From: Saccharothrix carnea
GTDB lineage: Bacteria > Actinomycetota > Actinomycetes > Mycobacteriales > Pseudonocardiaceae
Assembly (NCBI RefSeq): GCF_003014735.1
Contig: NZ_PYAX01000003.1
Coordinates: forward strand, 682,001 to 746,000
Direction: 5' to 3'
DNA length: 64,000 bases
Position numbers and translations under genes: made by a program. The stretch's first letter is position 1, and each line of letters starts with the position of its first letter. Positions 37,222 through 45,653 of this stretch are shown here, in pieces. The notes under the pieces are model-generated. The model was not told the DNA's origin. It did not search any database and saw only the letters and a program-made list of their open reading frames with translations.

Positions 37222-37449
37222 ATGGACGACGGGCAGAGCGTGCGCAGGCGGACGTTGTTGGCAGGCGCCGGAACGGCGGGTCTGGTCGCCGCGAGCATCG
37301 GCGTGGCCCGGGCACAACCCGACCACGGACAGCCCGCTCCGGGTGACCTGCGGGCCAGGTCGCCCTGGTCACCGGCGCGGCGCGGGGCATCGGCCGGGCC
37401 ACGTGCCTGGCGCCGGCCCGGGCGGGCGCGGGCGCGGTGGAGCAGTTGA
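37222..37449 (+). pseudogene. decayed Tat-exported short-chain dehydrogenase (5' fragment, frameshifted)
   Basis: From ATG 37222 a Tat leader reads SVRRRTLLAGAGTAGLVAASIGVARAQ, then GDLRA and nonsense. One base out of frame the sequence becomes QVALVTGAARGIGRAT, the TGxxxGIG cofactor loop of SDRs. A lost G in the run at 37352-37354 explains the shift. The rest of the SDR is gone; the frame runs into the start of the NTF2-like gene. CGGAG before the ATG is intact. Confidence 0.7.
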
Positions 37450-37478
37450 TCACCCCTCGAACGGCATCTGGAGTGCAC

Positions 37479-38006
37479 ATGACCGAACACCTGTCCCGGG
37501 CCGACGTGCTGCGCGGCCTGGGTGCGACGGCGGTGGGCGTGGTGGCGGGCTCACTGCTCGGCACCGGCACCGCGTCCGCCACGGTCGACCACCCGAACGT
37601 GAAGCTGATCAAGGACTACTACGCGGCCTACGCCTCCGGTGACGTGGCCGCCCTGCGCCGGTTCTTCGCCGACGACATCCGCTGGACGATCCCCGGCCAC
37701 CACCCGCTGTCCGGCACGAAGGTCGGCATCGACGAGGTGCTGGCGTTCTTCGCCGAACTCGCCGAAGCCGGCTTCCGCGCCGAGCCGATCTTCCTGGCCG
37801 CGGACGGCGACTGGGTGGTCGACCTGCACCGCGGCTGGAGCACCCGGCCGGCGGGCCTGGACATCACGTGGGCGCTCGCGTTCCGGATCCGCGCGCGGCG
37901 GATCGTGGAGGCGGTCAACTTCGCCGCCGACCAGCACGCGGCCGACCGGTTCTTCTGGCAGGCCTACCCGTTGGCCCCCATCCCGAACCGGCTGGCCGCG
38001 CGCTGA
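37479..38006 (+). CDS. exported NTF2-like/SnoaL-like protein
   Basis: 175 residues from ATG 37479 behind CTGGAG. The N-terminus SRADVLRGLGATAVGVVAGSLLGTGTASA resembles a Tat leader, but the twin arginine is absent (R-A). An NTF2-like cone fold follows: VKLIKDYYAAYASGDVAALRRFFADDIRWTIPGHHPLSGTK, with W-T-I-P-G-H as in SnoaL-type proteins. It could be a secreted hydrolase, isomerase or binding protein. It lies directly after the broken SDR gene, and the pair may once have been a small secreted redox operon. Confidence 0.75.
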   Translation: MTEHLSRADVLRGLGATAVGVVAGSLLGTGTASATVDHPNVKLIKDYYAAYASGDVAALRRFFADDIRWTIPGHHPLSGTKVGIDEVLAFFAELAEAGFRAEPIFLAADGDWVVDLHRGWSTRPAGLDITWALAFRIRARRIVEAVNFAADQHAADRFFWQAYPLAPIPNRLAAR

Positions 38007-38014
38007 CCGGCACC

Positions 38015-38047
38015 GGTCGCGCGGGGGTCAGTCCCGCCCGCGCGACC
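38015..38047. terminator. bidirectional terminator hairpin
   Basis: GGTCGCGCGGG (38015-38025) pairs with CCCGCGCGACC (38037-38047), an 11-bp perfect stem. The right arm lies in the last codons of the histidyl-tRNA synthetase gene, and the left arm follows the convergent NTF2-like stop. Confidence 0.6.
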
Positions 38048-39311
38048 AGGTCGCCGGGTCGACCGCGGTCTGCTCGCCGGTGGCCAGGTCCTTCACCTCG
38101 TGCGGCCGACCGTCCTCGAACGGCGGGAACCACACGAACGGCACACCCTTGCGCGAGGCGTACCGGACCTGCTTGGCGACCTTGTCCTCCTGGTGGTACA
38201 GCTCGACGTTGAAACCCCTGTCCCGCAACGCCTTCGCCGTCCCGGTCGCGACCTGCCGCCGGTCCTTCGGCAGCACGACCAGCACGTCGGCGGGCGTGCT
38301 CGGGCCGGTGCCGAGCAGCCCGGCGGACAGCATCTTGGCGAAGATCCGCGAGAACCCGATCGACATGCCCACGCCGGGCAGCCTGCGCCGGATGAACGAC
38401 CCGGCCAGGTCGTCGTACCGGCCGCCGGAGCAGATCGCGCCGTACTCCGGCCAGTCCGCGAACTTCCCCTCGTAGACGGTGCCGGTGTAGTAGTCCAGGC
38501 CGCGTGCGATGGAGAAGTCGACGACGACTTCGGGCAGGTCGGACAGCTCCCGCAGCACGAAGTCCAGCTCCGCCAGGCCTTCGTCCAGCAGGGCCGACCG
38601 CACGCCCAGCCGTCGCACCGCCTCGACGTCCCGCAACCGCGCCAGCTCCAGCACGGCGTCGACCTGCCCCGGTTCGAGCCGGTCGGCCAGCAGGCCCGCG
38701 ACACCGTCCGCGCCGATCTTGTCGATCTTGTCCACGGCGCGGATGACGTCGACCGGGTCGGCGATGCCCAGACCTTCGTAGAAGCCCTGCAACACCTTGC
38801 GGTTGTTCACGTTGATGGTCCACGCGGGCAGGTCCAGCGAGGTCAGCACCTCGTGCACGATGCGCGGCAGCTCGGCGTCGAAGTGCAGCGGCACGTCGTC
38901 CACGTTGATCACGTCGAGGTCGCACTGGGTGAACTCGCGGAACCGCCCGTCCTGCGGCCGTTCGCCGCGCCACACCCGCTGCACCTGGTACCGCTTGAAC
39001 GGGAACACCAGCTCGTTGAAGTGCTGCGCCGCGTACCGCGCGAGCGGCACGGTCAGGTCGAAGTGCAGTCCGAGCTGCCCTTCCTCCTCGCCCTGAGCCC
39101 GCCCGAGCGCGTAGACCTCCTTCGAGGTCTCCCCCTTGGCCACCAGCACTTCCATGCGCTCGACCGAGGGCGTCTCGATGGAGCAGAACCCGTACCGCTC
39201 GAACGCCGCGCGGATCCGGTCCAGCCACCGCAGCTCGACCAGGCGCACATGGGGCAGCCACTCGGGGAAGCCGCCGACGGGCACCGGTCTCACCAGGGGC
39301 TGATCGCTCAT
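38028..39311 (-). CDS. hisS: histidine--tRNA ligase (atypical N-terminus)
   Basis: 427 residues. Class II synthetase motif 2 is YQVQRVWRGERPQDGRFREFTQCDLD-like, the histidine A-loop is ARGLDYYTGTVYE, and a C-terminal anticodon-binding domain follows (ADVLVVLPKDRRQV...). These exclude the HisZ regulatory paralogue. The start ATG 39311 (MSDQPLVRPVPVGG) is preferred to upstream in-frame starts. Ordinary bacterial HisRS opens with a PRGTxDxLP-type segment; here it reads VPVGGFPEWLP, so this belongs to a variant branch and may be a second copy. Neighbours give no biosynthetic link. Confidence 0.88.
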   Translation of the reverse strand: MSDQPLVRPVPVGGFPEWLPHVRLVELRWLDRIRAAFERYGFCSIETPSVERMEVLVAKGETSKEVYALGRAQGEEEGQLGLHFDLTVPLARYAAQHFNELVFPFKRYQVQRVWRGERPQDGRFREFTQCDLDVINVDDVPLHFDAELPRIVHEVLTSLDLPAWTINVNNRKVLQGFYEGLGIADPVDVIRAVDKIDKIGADGVAGLLADRLEPGQVDAVLELARLRDVEAVRRLGVRSALLDEGLAELDFVLRELSDLPEVVVDFSIARGLDYYTGTVYEGKFADWPEYGAICSGGRYDDLAGSFIRRRLPGVGMSIGFSRIFAKMLSAGLLGTGPSTPADVLVVLPKDRRQVATGTAKALRDRGFNVELYHQEDKVAKQVRYASRKGVPFVWFPPFEDGRPHEVKDLATGEQTAVDPATWSRGRD

Positions 39312-39468
39312 GACCGGAAGTGCACCGGATTCCGCCCCACCACGCCAACCGGATTTCCGATCGGGTGTACGTCGGTCCGCGTACGCGGGAGGACCGCTCC
39401 CGGGCCGACGCGGGTACCGGCGCGCGACCGCCACGATGGGCCGACGTCCGAGGTCAGGGGGTCAGGTC

Positions 39469-40050
39469 ATGGGAGAGATCACGCGCCGGGTCGTGCTCGG
39501 CGGGATGGCGGGTGCGGCGGCGCTGACGGCCACGCCGTCACGGGGGAACGCGGCTGGAGCGGCTGAGATCCGGGGCCCGGCGGCTGACGACGACGTCGCC
39601 GGCACCATGAACCTCACCGCGGCCGACGCCGTGCTCCAGCGGATCGCCGATGCCTTCCCCCAGACCGCGCTGAACGGCCTGCGCGGGCAGTTCGAATCCT
39701 CGGCCACGCACAGCGAGCTCGACTGGACCAGCACCACCTACCGCGCCACCCGGCCGCTGCTCTACCAGTTCGACGTGTCCGCCGTGATGTGCCGGTGGCT
39801 GGACGACGTCGGGCTGAACCACAGCAACTGGGCGCGGTTCCGGGTCGCGCCGACACCCGTGCCGGTGAACGCGGTGGTCCGGCCGGACGGCACCCGTGAC
39901 CTGGGGTCCGGCCGGCACCGGCTGACACGGCGACTGGGCCGGGACGTCGTGGTGGGCGGCCACTCGGCGGATGTCGCGCCGAGTGGCCGCCCACGGTCGA
40001 CTATGCCGGGCGGGCGACGATCCGGGGAACCGTCTGCAACGCGGTCATGA
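39469..40050 (+). CDS. Tat-signal protein of unknown function, 3' end doubtful
   Basis: 193 residues from ATG 39469 after AGGGGG. The N-terminus EITRRVVLGGMAGAAALTATPS is a good Tat leader (TRRVVLGG). The mature part begins NLTAADAVLQRIADAFPQTALNGLRGQF and has no family I recognise. The last about 30 codons read through a perfect 18-bp hairpin and into the convergent serine-hydrolase gene. They look non-native (PSGRPRSTMPGGRRSGEPSATRS), so the true C-terminus has probably been lost or shifted. Confidence 0.55.
   Translation: MGEITRRVVLGGMAGAAALTATPSRGNAAGAAEIRGPAADDDVAGTMNLTAADAVLQRIADAFPQTALNGLRGQFESSATHSELDWTSTTYRATRPLLYQFDVSAVMCRWLDDVGLNHSNWARFRVAPTPVPVNAVVRPDGTRDLGSGRHRLTRRLGRDVVVGGHSADVAPSGRPRSTMPGGRRSGEPSATRS
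39952..39994. terminator. perfect 18-bp terminator-like hairpin
   Basis: GTGGGCGGCCACTCGGCG (39952-39969) pairs with CGCCGAGTGGCCGCCCAC (39977-39994) around a seven-base loop. It sits between the convergent Tat-protein and serine-hydrolase genes, but inside the open frame of the former. Confidence 0.7.
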
Positions 40051-41455
40051 TGTCGTCCACGGCCGCGCCCAGCTTGGCGTACTTCTCGGTGTAGAGCACC
40101 GGGAAGACGCCGGGGCGGTTGGCGGGCCGGTAGGTGTCGACGTAGTCCGTGCCCAGGTTGGAGAACACGACCACGATGTAGTGGCGCCTGCCGTTGCCGG
40201 GCAGGGCCTTCACGATGCCCGCGTCGCTGCCGGTCGTGTCGACCCAGCCGGTCTTGTGGCCGAACGTCACCTCGGCCACCGCGTCGCACGGCCGCACGTC
40301 GCTGTCGTACACGGCGTCGCCGACCTTCATCGTGCCATCGGGCTGGACCCAGCGCGGCGGCGTCCGCTGCGCGATGCCCTGCACCGGGTAGGCGCGACCG
40401 CAGTGGTTCGTGGTGGACAGCATCTCGTTGTGGCCCTGGCCGGCCAGCGACTTGAGGAACTGGACCCGGGACGCCAGGCTCAGCTCGTCACGGGTGACGA
40501 CCTTGCCCGCGTCGGTCGTCCACAGCGTGCCGGTGGCGCCGTTGACCAGCAGGAGCAGCTTCGCGGTGTCGATGCTGCTCATGTTCGACCCGATCCACCG
40601 GCCGCCGTTCTCCGGGTTGGTGCCGGTGACCATCAGCGTGGGCATGCCCAGCTCGACGAACGTGCGGTTGATCTCGTCCCACGCGCCGAGGTCGTGGATC
40701 ATCTTGATCAGCGCGCAGGTCGACTCGTTCTGCGACTTGGTGATCATCTCGTCGAAGTGCTGCCGGATCACCTTGCTGGACGCGGCACCGCACACCGGGT
40801 GCGGCGTCACCGGCACGTAGTCGTAGACCGCGTTCAGGTCCACCCGGCCCTGGTCGGCCAGCCGCAGCACGCCGAAGCCCACCATCAGCTTGAGCACCGA
40901 CGCCGGGTACGGCGAGGAGAAGTCGATGGGCGCGCCCTCCCGGCCGGCGAGCACGTCGCGGGTGCCCCGGCCGCCGTTGACGTCCCACTCGGTGTCGTCC
41001 CACCAGCGGTAGCGCACCTTGTCGGTGGACAGCTCGCGCCGGTCCAGCGGCACCACGACGCCGTTCGGGTACTGCGGGCTGAGCAGCACGTCGGCCATCG
41101 CGCTCGGCCGCCCGAAGCGGTCCAGCTCGATCACCGCGATGTCCAGGTTCGGCGTCTGGTGCAGCGGCCTGGCCGCGGCGGCGTCGAGCCGGGCGGTGCC
41201 CGCCTCGGCGGCGGACAGCGGGTCGTACTTCTCCGGCGCACCGGCCTTGGACGCCGCGACCCGCTCCGGCGGGGTCAGGTCGAGCACGTCCCGGAAGTCC
41301 TGCGCCACCACGGCCTGGCGCAGTTGCTCGGCCAGCAGGGTGTTGACGTCCTGCGCGACCGCCCCCGCGGTCGTCACCGCGGTCACCGAGCTGACCAGCG
41401 CCGCGGTCGCCGTGAGGGCGGTGGCGGCGAGCAGCCTGCGTCGGAAGGATCTCAT
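40001..41455 (-). CDS. exported serine hydrolase, class A beta-lactamase-like
   Basis: 484 residues from ATG 41455 behind GGGGGAG. A basic N-terminus and hydrophobic stretch (about 1-34) give export. The penicillin-recognising fold is marked by S186-V-L-K189 (SxxK), S241-Q-N243 (SxN) and K401-T-G403 (KTG). An extra domain of about 150 residues precedes it. Most likely it is a beta-lactamase-related or D,D-peptidase-like wall enzyme; the extra domain argues against a plain resistance beta-lactamase. It is divergent from padR, and the PadR palindrome lies 73 bases before its start. Confidence 0.85.
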   Translation of the reverse strand: MRSFRRRLLAATALTATAALVSSVTAVTTAGAVAQDVNTLLAEQLRQAVVAQDFRDVLDLTPPERVAASKAGAPEKYDPLSAAEAGTARLDAAAARPLHQTPNLDIAVIELDRFGRPSAMADVLLSPQYPNGVVVPLDRRELSTDKVRYRWWDDTEWDVNGGRGTRDVLAGREGAPIDFSSPYPASVLKLMVGFGVLRLADQGRVDLNAVYDYVPVTPHPVCGAASSKVIRQHFDEMITKSQNESTCALIKMIHDLGAWDEINRTFVELGMPTLMVTGTNPENGGRWIGSNMSSIDTAKLLLLVNGATGTLWTTDAGKVVTRDELSLASRVQFLKSLAGQGHNEMLSTTNHCGRAYPVQGIAQRTPPRWVQPDGTMKVGDAVYDSDVRPCDAVAEVTFGHKTGWVDTTGSDAGIVKALPGNGRRHYIVVVFSNLGTDYVDTYRPANRPGVFPVLYTEKYAKLGAAVDDIMTALQTVPRIVARPA

Positions 41456-41527
41456 TGCGCTCCCCCATGAAGTGATCCGTTTGCGCCGCCGACCGTAGTG
41501 CATCCGCCGCTGTGGTGCGGTACCTCG

Positions 41528-41545
41528 TATTCTAGCGCTAGAATA
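41528..41545. promoter_or_regulatory. 18-bp perfect palindrome, predicted PadR operator
   Basis: TATTCTAGCGCTAGAATA is a perfect palindrome. It includes TAGAAT (41539-41544), a -10 six bases before the GTG start of padR, so binding would block a leaderless promoter. Autorepression is therefore likely; the divergent hydrolase gene might also respond. Confidence 0.75.
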
Positions 41546-41550
41546 GGCCT

Positions 41551-42090
41551 GTGGACCTGACCCCCGCCGAACTCACGCTCCTCGGCCTGCTCGTGGAAGC
41601 ACCACGTCACGGCTACGAGCTGGAGGAGGTCATCACGGCCCGCGGCCTGCGCGAGTGGACCGAGATCGGGTTCAGCTCGATCTACTACCTGCTCGGCAGG
41701 CTCCGCGACCGCGGGCTCATCGCCGAGGCTGGGTCGGACGGGCCGGCGCGCGGCAAGGCGCGCAAGGTGTTCGCCCCGACCCCGGACGGCGTCCGCGCCT
41801 GCGCGCGAGCCGCCGAGGAGGCCGTCGCCACGCTCCGGCCGGTGTTCCCGCCGGTGCTCGTCGGCCTGGCGAACCAACCGGTGATCCCGCCGGAGCGGCT
41901 GCGCGCCGCGCTGGCACGGCGGGCGGAGGCGTTGGCGGCCAAGATCGCCGAGGTGCGGGCCGCCGCACGGCCGGACGCACCGCCGTTCGTCCGCGTGATC
42001 TTCGACTACTCGCTCGGCCAGCTCGAAGCCGAACAGCGGTGGCTCGCCGCGTACCGAGGAGAACCCGATGCCCCACGACGTGAAGCGTGA
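41551..42090 (+). CDS. PadR-family transcriptional regulator
   Basis: 179 residues. The N-terminal winged helix has the family signature LTLLGLLVEAPRHGYELEEVI and SSIYYLLGRLRDRGLI; a C-terminal helical dimerisation part ends QLEAEQRWLAAYRGE. It is the type of repressor that senses small aromatic or drug-like molecules. A perfect palindrome overlaps its promoter. It overlaps the next gene by 23 bases, and that GyrI-like protein may act with it in sensing or sequestering the same compound. Confidence 0.93.
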   Translation: MDLTPAELTLLGLLVEAPRHGYELEEVITARGLREWTEIGFSSIYYLLGRLRDRGLIAEAGSDGPARGKARKVFAPTPDGVRACARAAEEAVATLRPVFPPVLVGLANQPVIPPERLRAALARRAEALAAKIAEVRAAARPDAPPFVRVIFDYSLGQLEAEQRWLAAYRGEPDAPRREA

Positions 42091-42682
42091 GCTGAAAGAG
42101 CTGTACGCGCCGAAGAACCGCCAGTGGGCGCTGGTGGACGTGCCCACCCAGCGGTTCCTGGCGGTCGACGGCGCCGGGGACCCGAACACGTCGCCGGACT
42201 ACACGCGTGCCGTCGAGGCGTTGTACTCGGTCGCGTACACGGTGAAGTTCGCGAGCAAGCGCGCCGGCCGGGACTTCGTGGTCGGCCCGCTCGAAGGCCT
42301 GTGGTGGGCCGACGACCCGAGCGTGTTCACCGCGCGGGCCAAGGAGTCGTGGCACTGGCGGATGCTGATCAGCTTGCCGGACTGGGTGACCACCGACCAG
42401 GTGACCGACGCCGTCGCCACCGCGTCGGCGAAGAAGAAGCAGCCCACGATCGCCGACGTCCGCCACGAAACCCTGGCGGAGGGCACTTGCGCGCAGGTGC
42501 TGCACATCGGCTCGTACGACGACGAAACCCCGCTGCTCGCCGAACTCCACGACGAGTACGTGCCGGGCAACGGCCTGACCCTGGCCGGCCCGCACCACGA
42601 GGTCTACCTCGGCGACCCGCGCCGGACCGACCCGGCGAAGCTGAGAACCGTGCTGCGCCAACCGGTCCGGCGGCTCGGCTGA
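42068..42682 (+). CDS. GyrI-like small-molecule-binding domain protein
   Basis: 204 residues. It opens VKRELKELYAPKNRQWALVDVPTQRFLAVDGAGDPN and ends with a GyrI/SbmC-like half (TCAQVLHIGSYDDETPLLAELHDEYV...HHEVYLGDPRRTDPAKLRTVLRQPV). This is the standalone GyrI-like family often encoded beside PadR or MerR regulators. It is a cytosolic single-domain protein, probably binding or hydrolysing a hydrophobic effector. GAGGAG precedes the ATG within padR, so the pair is translationally coupled. Confidence 0.88.
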   Translation: MPHDVKRELKELYAPKNRQWALVDVPTQRFLAVDGAGDPNTSPDYTRAVEALYSVAYTVKFASKRAGRDFVVGPLEGLWWADDPSVFTARAKESWHWRMLISLPDWVTTDQVTDAVATASAKKKQPTIADVRHETLAEGTCAQVLHIGSYDDETPLLAELHDEYVPGNGLTLAGPHHEVYLGDPRRTDPAKLRTVLRQPVRRLG

Positions 42683-42695
42683 ACCGGTCGCGGCA

Positions 42696-44231
42696 CTAGC
42701 GGAACGCGGTCAGGAACTGGTCGCGGAAGGTGTTCATGGGCCGCACGGGTGCCTGAGGGCCCGGTTCGAGGCCGTCCGTCCAGCCCCAGTCGGCGGTTCT
42801 GGCCCGGACGGCGGGGTCGCGGGACACGATGGTGATCGGCACGTCGCGGCCCGCGTCGGGGCCGGTCACGAACGGCGCGGGCTGGTGGTCGCCGAGGAAG
42901 ACCAGCACCAGGTCGTCGTCACCGTAGGTCTCGACGTAGGACACCAGGGTGTTCACCGAGTACTCGACCGTGCGCGCGTAGTCGGCCCGCACCAGCGCCG
43001 GGTCGCGGCCGAGCATCGCCTCCGCCGGTGCCTCGCCCGAGGTCATGGAGTGGTAGATCGAGCCGTCGCCCAGGTTCTGCCAGCCGATGGTGGTCGGTGC
43101 GGGTGACCACGGGGCGTGGCTGGAGAGCAGCGGGATGACCGCCATGACGGGGTCGTCGCCGCGCTCGAACTGCTCGAACCTCGCCAGGGTGAACTCGTCG
43201 GGCGCGGTGGCGTAGCCGAATCGCGGGCCTCGGTAGCCGAGGTCGTCGAACGCGTAGATCCGGTCGTAGCCGAAGAACTCGCCTTCCGGCCACGCCTTCG
43301 TGATCCCCGGCATGACGCCGACCGAACGCCAGCCCGCACGGCGGAACGCGCCGCCGAGCGTCAACCGGTCGCCGGCCAGCAGGGTGCGGTAGCGCTGCTG
43401 GTTGTCGATCCACAGCCCGGACAGCAGGGTGGCCTGGGCCAGCCAACTGCCACCGCCGGAGGTAGGGGAGGTCAGGAACGCGCTGCGCGAGGCGTAACCG
43501 GCATCGGCCAGGCGTTCGGTGCCCGCGTCGAGCGCGGCGGTCACGTGGGGCGCGATGTCGGGGTGTTCCACGGCGGAACGGCCGTAGCTCTCCACGAAGG
43601 CCACGATGACGTCCTTGCCCCGCAACGCGGTCAGCAGCTCGTCGGTGGCGAACGGGTCGACGGCCGACTCCGCGGCGAACTCGGCGCGGTCGCGCAGGCT
43701 GTCCTGGACCCGGACGGCCTGGTCGTGGACGAACGTCGTCGTGTCGTGGGAGGCCAGGGCGGGTGCGGCGAAGGTGCAGGCGGTGAGGACGGCGACCGCG
43801 CGGGTCACGGCGAGGCGGTGGCGGCCGACCGCCCGGGTCAGCCGTGCGGCGGAACGTGCCGTCAGGTAGACGATCACGGCCGTCAGCAGCACGGCGGCGA
43901 CGACGGTCGCGACGGCGGCGAACCGGCCCGCGGTCACGTTCACGTAGTCCACCGCGGGCACCAGCAGCGGCCAGTCGAGCACCAGGTCGAACGGCCGGTG
44001 CAGCACCGCGTCGAAGCCCAGGTCCAGGATCTTGACCACGAGCAGGCCGCCGAGCACCGCGCCGCCCACCGCGGCTGCCGGGTCGCGCGCCCGTTCCGGC
44101 AGCACCGGCACCAGCACGACGGCGAGCAGCGCCTCGACCGGCAGGCGCAGGAACGTCGCCGGTGCCAGCGAGTCGACGTCGGCGGGCATGAGCAGGGCGA
44201 GCAGGACGAGTGCCCAGGCTGCGAAGGTCAT
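42696..44231 (-). CDS. membrane-anchored sulfatase/alkaline-phosphatase-superfamily protein
   Basis: 511 residues. Four or five N-terminal membrane helices (to about 150) precede an extracellular sulfatase-type domain: DVIVAFVESYGRSAVEH (metal-binding and Ser/Thr nucleophile region), SSHAPWSP and LVLVFLGDHQPAP (C-terminal metal ligands Asp-His). The layout is like LTA synthase or phosphoglycerol/phosphoethanolamine transferases. It probably modifies surface polymers or lipids. The ATG overlaps the stop of the upstream membrane protein by four bases (ATGA). It lies last in a row behind a two-component system. Confidence 0.85.
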   Translation of the reverse strand: MTFAAWALVLLALLMPADVDSLAPATFLRLPVEALLAVVLVPVLPERARDPAAAVGGAVLGGLLVVKILDLGFDAVLHRPFDLVLDWPLLVPAVDYVNVTAGRFAAVATVVAAVLLTAVIVYLTARSAARLTRAVGRHRLAVTRAVAVLTACTFAAPALASHDTTTFVHDQAVRVQDSLRDRAEFAAESAVDPFATDELLTALRGKDVIVAFVESYGRSAVEHPDIAPHVTAALDAGTERLADAGYASRSAFLTSPTSGGGSWLAQATLLSGLWIDNQQRYRTLLAGDRLTLGGAFRRAGWRSVGVMPGITKAWPEGEFFGYDRIYAFDDLGYRGPRFGYATAPDEFTLARFEQFERGDDPVMAVIPLLSSHAPWSPAPTTIGWQNLGDGSIYHSMTSGEAPAEAMLGRDPALVRADYARTVEYSVNTLVSYVETYGDDDLVLVFLGDHQPAPFVTGPDAGRDVPITIVSRDPAVRARTADWGWTDGLEPGPQAPVRPMNTFRDQFLTAFR

Positions 44232-44890
44232 GCGGTCCTCTCTGCTCGCTTTGCCCGGTACAACGTGCGCCGGCGGCGGCCCGGTTCAGCGATGGCCCAC
44301 TCGGCGACGGCGACGTTGATCACCCAGCCGAGGCCGAGCAGGAGCGTCCTGGTCAACCCGGTGGCCGGGCCGACGAGCACGACCCACGCGATGGTGACCA
44401 GCGCCTGGGTGCCCGCGCCCTGGGCGAGCGCGTAGCCGCGGATCATCCACGCGCGGTGGCGGGGCAGGTCGCGGCGGCGGATCGCGAGGAAGCCGAGGAC
44501 CAGCGCGAGGGTGGTGACCGAGCCGGTGACCAGGCGGAACGCGGCCAGGAGGTCGCCGTCACCTTCCGGGTAGGGGTAGAAGAGGGTCATCCACAGGCCG
44601 GTGAGGGACATGAGGAGGCCCGCGGGGATGAGGACCCGGCCGAGGTAGCGGTGCGTGCGGGGCTTGCGCCGGCGGAACCCGGGCGAGAACTGGAAGGCGC
44701 CGCCGAGGCAGTACGCGACGGCGCCGAAGATGTGCAGCACCACCGGCACGGGCGCGGCGAAGAACCTCGCGTTCTCCGGGGTGACCTCGCCACCGGCCAG
44801 GTCGGTGAGGCGCAGGGCGCCGCCCGCCACCGGGATGAGGGTGAGCGCGACCAGCGCGGTGGGGAGGAGCCAGCTGCGGGAGGAGGTCAT
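44228..44890 (-). CDS. DUF2306-like membrane protein
   Basis: 220 residues, about six membrane helices. Segments VVLHIFGAVAYCLGGAFQF, RRRKPRTHRYLGRVLIPAGLLMSLTGLWMTL and HRAWMIRGYALAQGAGTQ carry the conserved histidines and arginines of the DUF2306 family, often thought to bind haem or quinone. The function is unknown. It is coupled to the downstream sulfatase-like gene by a four-base overlap and lies 109 bases after the response regulator, so it may be a target of that system. Confidence 0.75.
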   Translation of the reverse strand: MTSSRSWLLPTALVALTLIPVAGGALRLTDLAGGEVTPENARFFAAPVPVVLHIFGAVAYCLGGAFQFSPGFRRRKPRTHRYLGRVLIPAGLLMSLTGLWMTLFYPYPEGDGDLLAAFRLVTGSVTTLALVLGFLAIRRRDLPRHRAWMIRGYALAQGAGTQALVTIAWVVLVGPATGLTRTLLLGLGWVINVAVAEWAIAEPGRRRRTLYRAKRAERTA

Positions 44891-44999
44891 GGTGGAGGCC
44901 CTTCTTGACGTCCGGGTGCCGGTCCGAGTCTGCGGACCGGCGCGGCGCGGGACATCGGGAGAAAGGCCGGGGCCGGGCGGTACTCCTGACCGGCGGCGG

Positions 45000-45653
45000 C
45001 TAGTACTTCCGGCCGGTCTCGTAGGCCCACAGGGCGATCTCGACCCGGTTGCGGGCGCCCAGCTTCGTCATCAGGCTCGCGACGTGCGTCTTGACCGTGC
45101 TCAGGGTGATGTGCAGCTCGTCGGCGATCTCGCGGTTGGTGCGTCCCCGCGCCACGGTCGCCAGGACCTGCTCTTCGCGGTCCGTGAGCGGTTCGAGGGG
45201 TTGCGCGGGTGACGCCGCGGGTTCGGCGGTGGCGAAGGTCTTGAGCAGCCGGGCGGTGATGCTCGGTGCGATCAGCGCGTCGCCCTCGGCGGCGGCGTGC
45301 ACGGCCTGGGTGAGCAGCGCCGGTCCGGCGTCCTTGAGCAGGAAGCCGACGGCACCGGCGCGGAGCGCGGCGTAGACGTACTCGTCCAGGTCGAACGTGG
45401 TGATGACGACGACCGCGAGCGGGTCGGCCACGTCCGGTCCGGCCAGGAGCCGGGTGGCTTCGATGCCGTCCACACCGGGCATGCGGATGTCGAACAGGCA
45501 CACGTCGGGGCGCAGCCGCCGGGCGAGCTCCACGGCCCGCCGACCGTCCGCCGCCGCGCCGACCACCTCGATGCCGGGTTGGGCGTCGAGGATCATGGTG
45601 AGGCCGGTGCGCACGATCTCCTGGTCGTCGGCCACGACCACGCGGACGCTCAC
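45000..45653 (-). CDS. NarL/LuxR-type response regulator
   Basis: 217 residues. Receiver domain: VVVADDQEIVRTGL acidic pocket, phospho-acceptor Asp in DVCLFDIRMPG, and conserved Thr and Lys in VVITTFD and FLLKDAGP. A LuxR helix-turn-helix (LTDREEQVLATVARGRTNREIADELHI...) ends the protein. The GTG start overlaps the kinase stop (GTGA). It likely controls the downstream membrane-protein genes. Confidence 0.94.
   Translation of the reverse strand: MSVRVVVADDQEIVRTGLTMILDAQPGIEVVGAAADGRRAVELARRLRPDVCLFDIRMPGVDGIEATRLLAGPDVADPLAVVVITTFDLDEYVYAALRAGAVGFLLKDAGPALLTQAVHAAAEGDALIAPSITARLLKTFATAEPAASPAQPLEPLTDREEQVLATVARGRTNREIADELHITLSTVKTHVASLMTKLGARNRVEIALWAYETGRKY

Noticed and set aside
38028-39311. 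HisZ (ATP phosphoribosyltransferase regulatory subunit)
   Set aside because: The histidine A-loop RGLDYYTGTVYE, motif 2 and an anticodon-binding domain are all present, as in HisRS and unlike HisZ.
43116-44435. 439-codon plus-strand frame
   Set aside because: Antisense of the sulfatase-like and DUF2306-like genes, which have membrane helices and conserved motifs.
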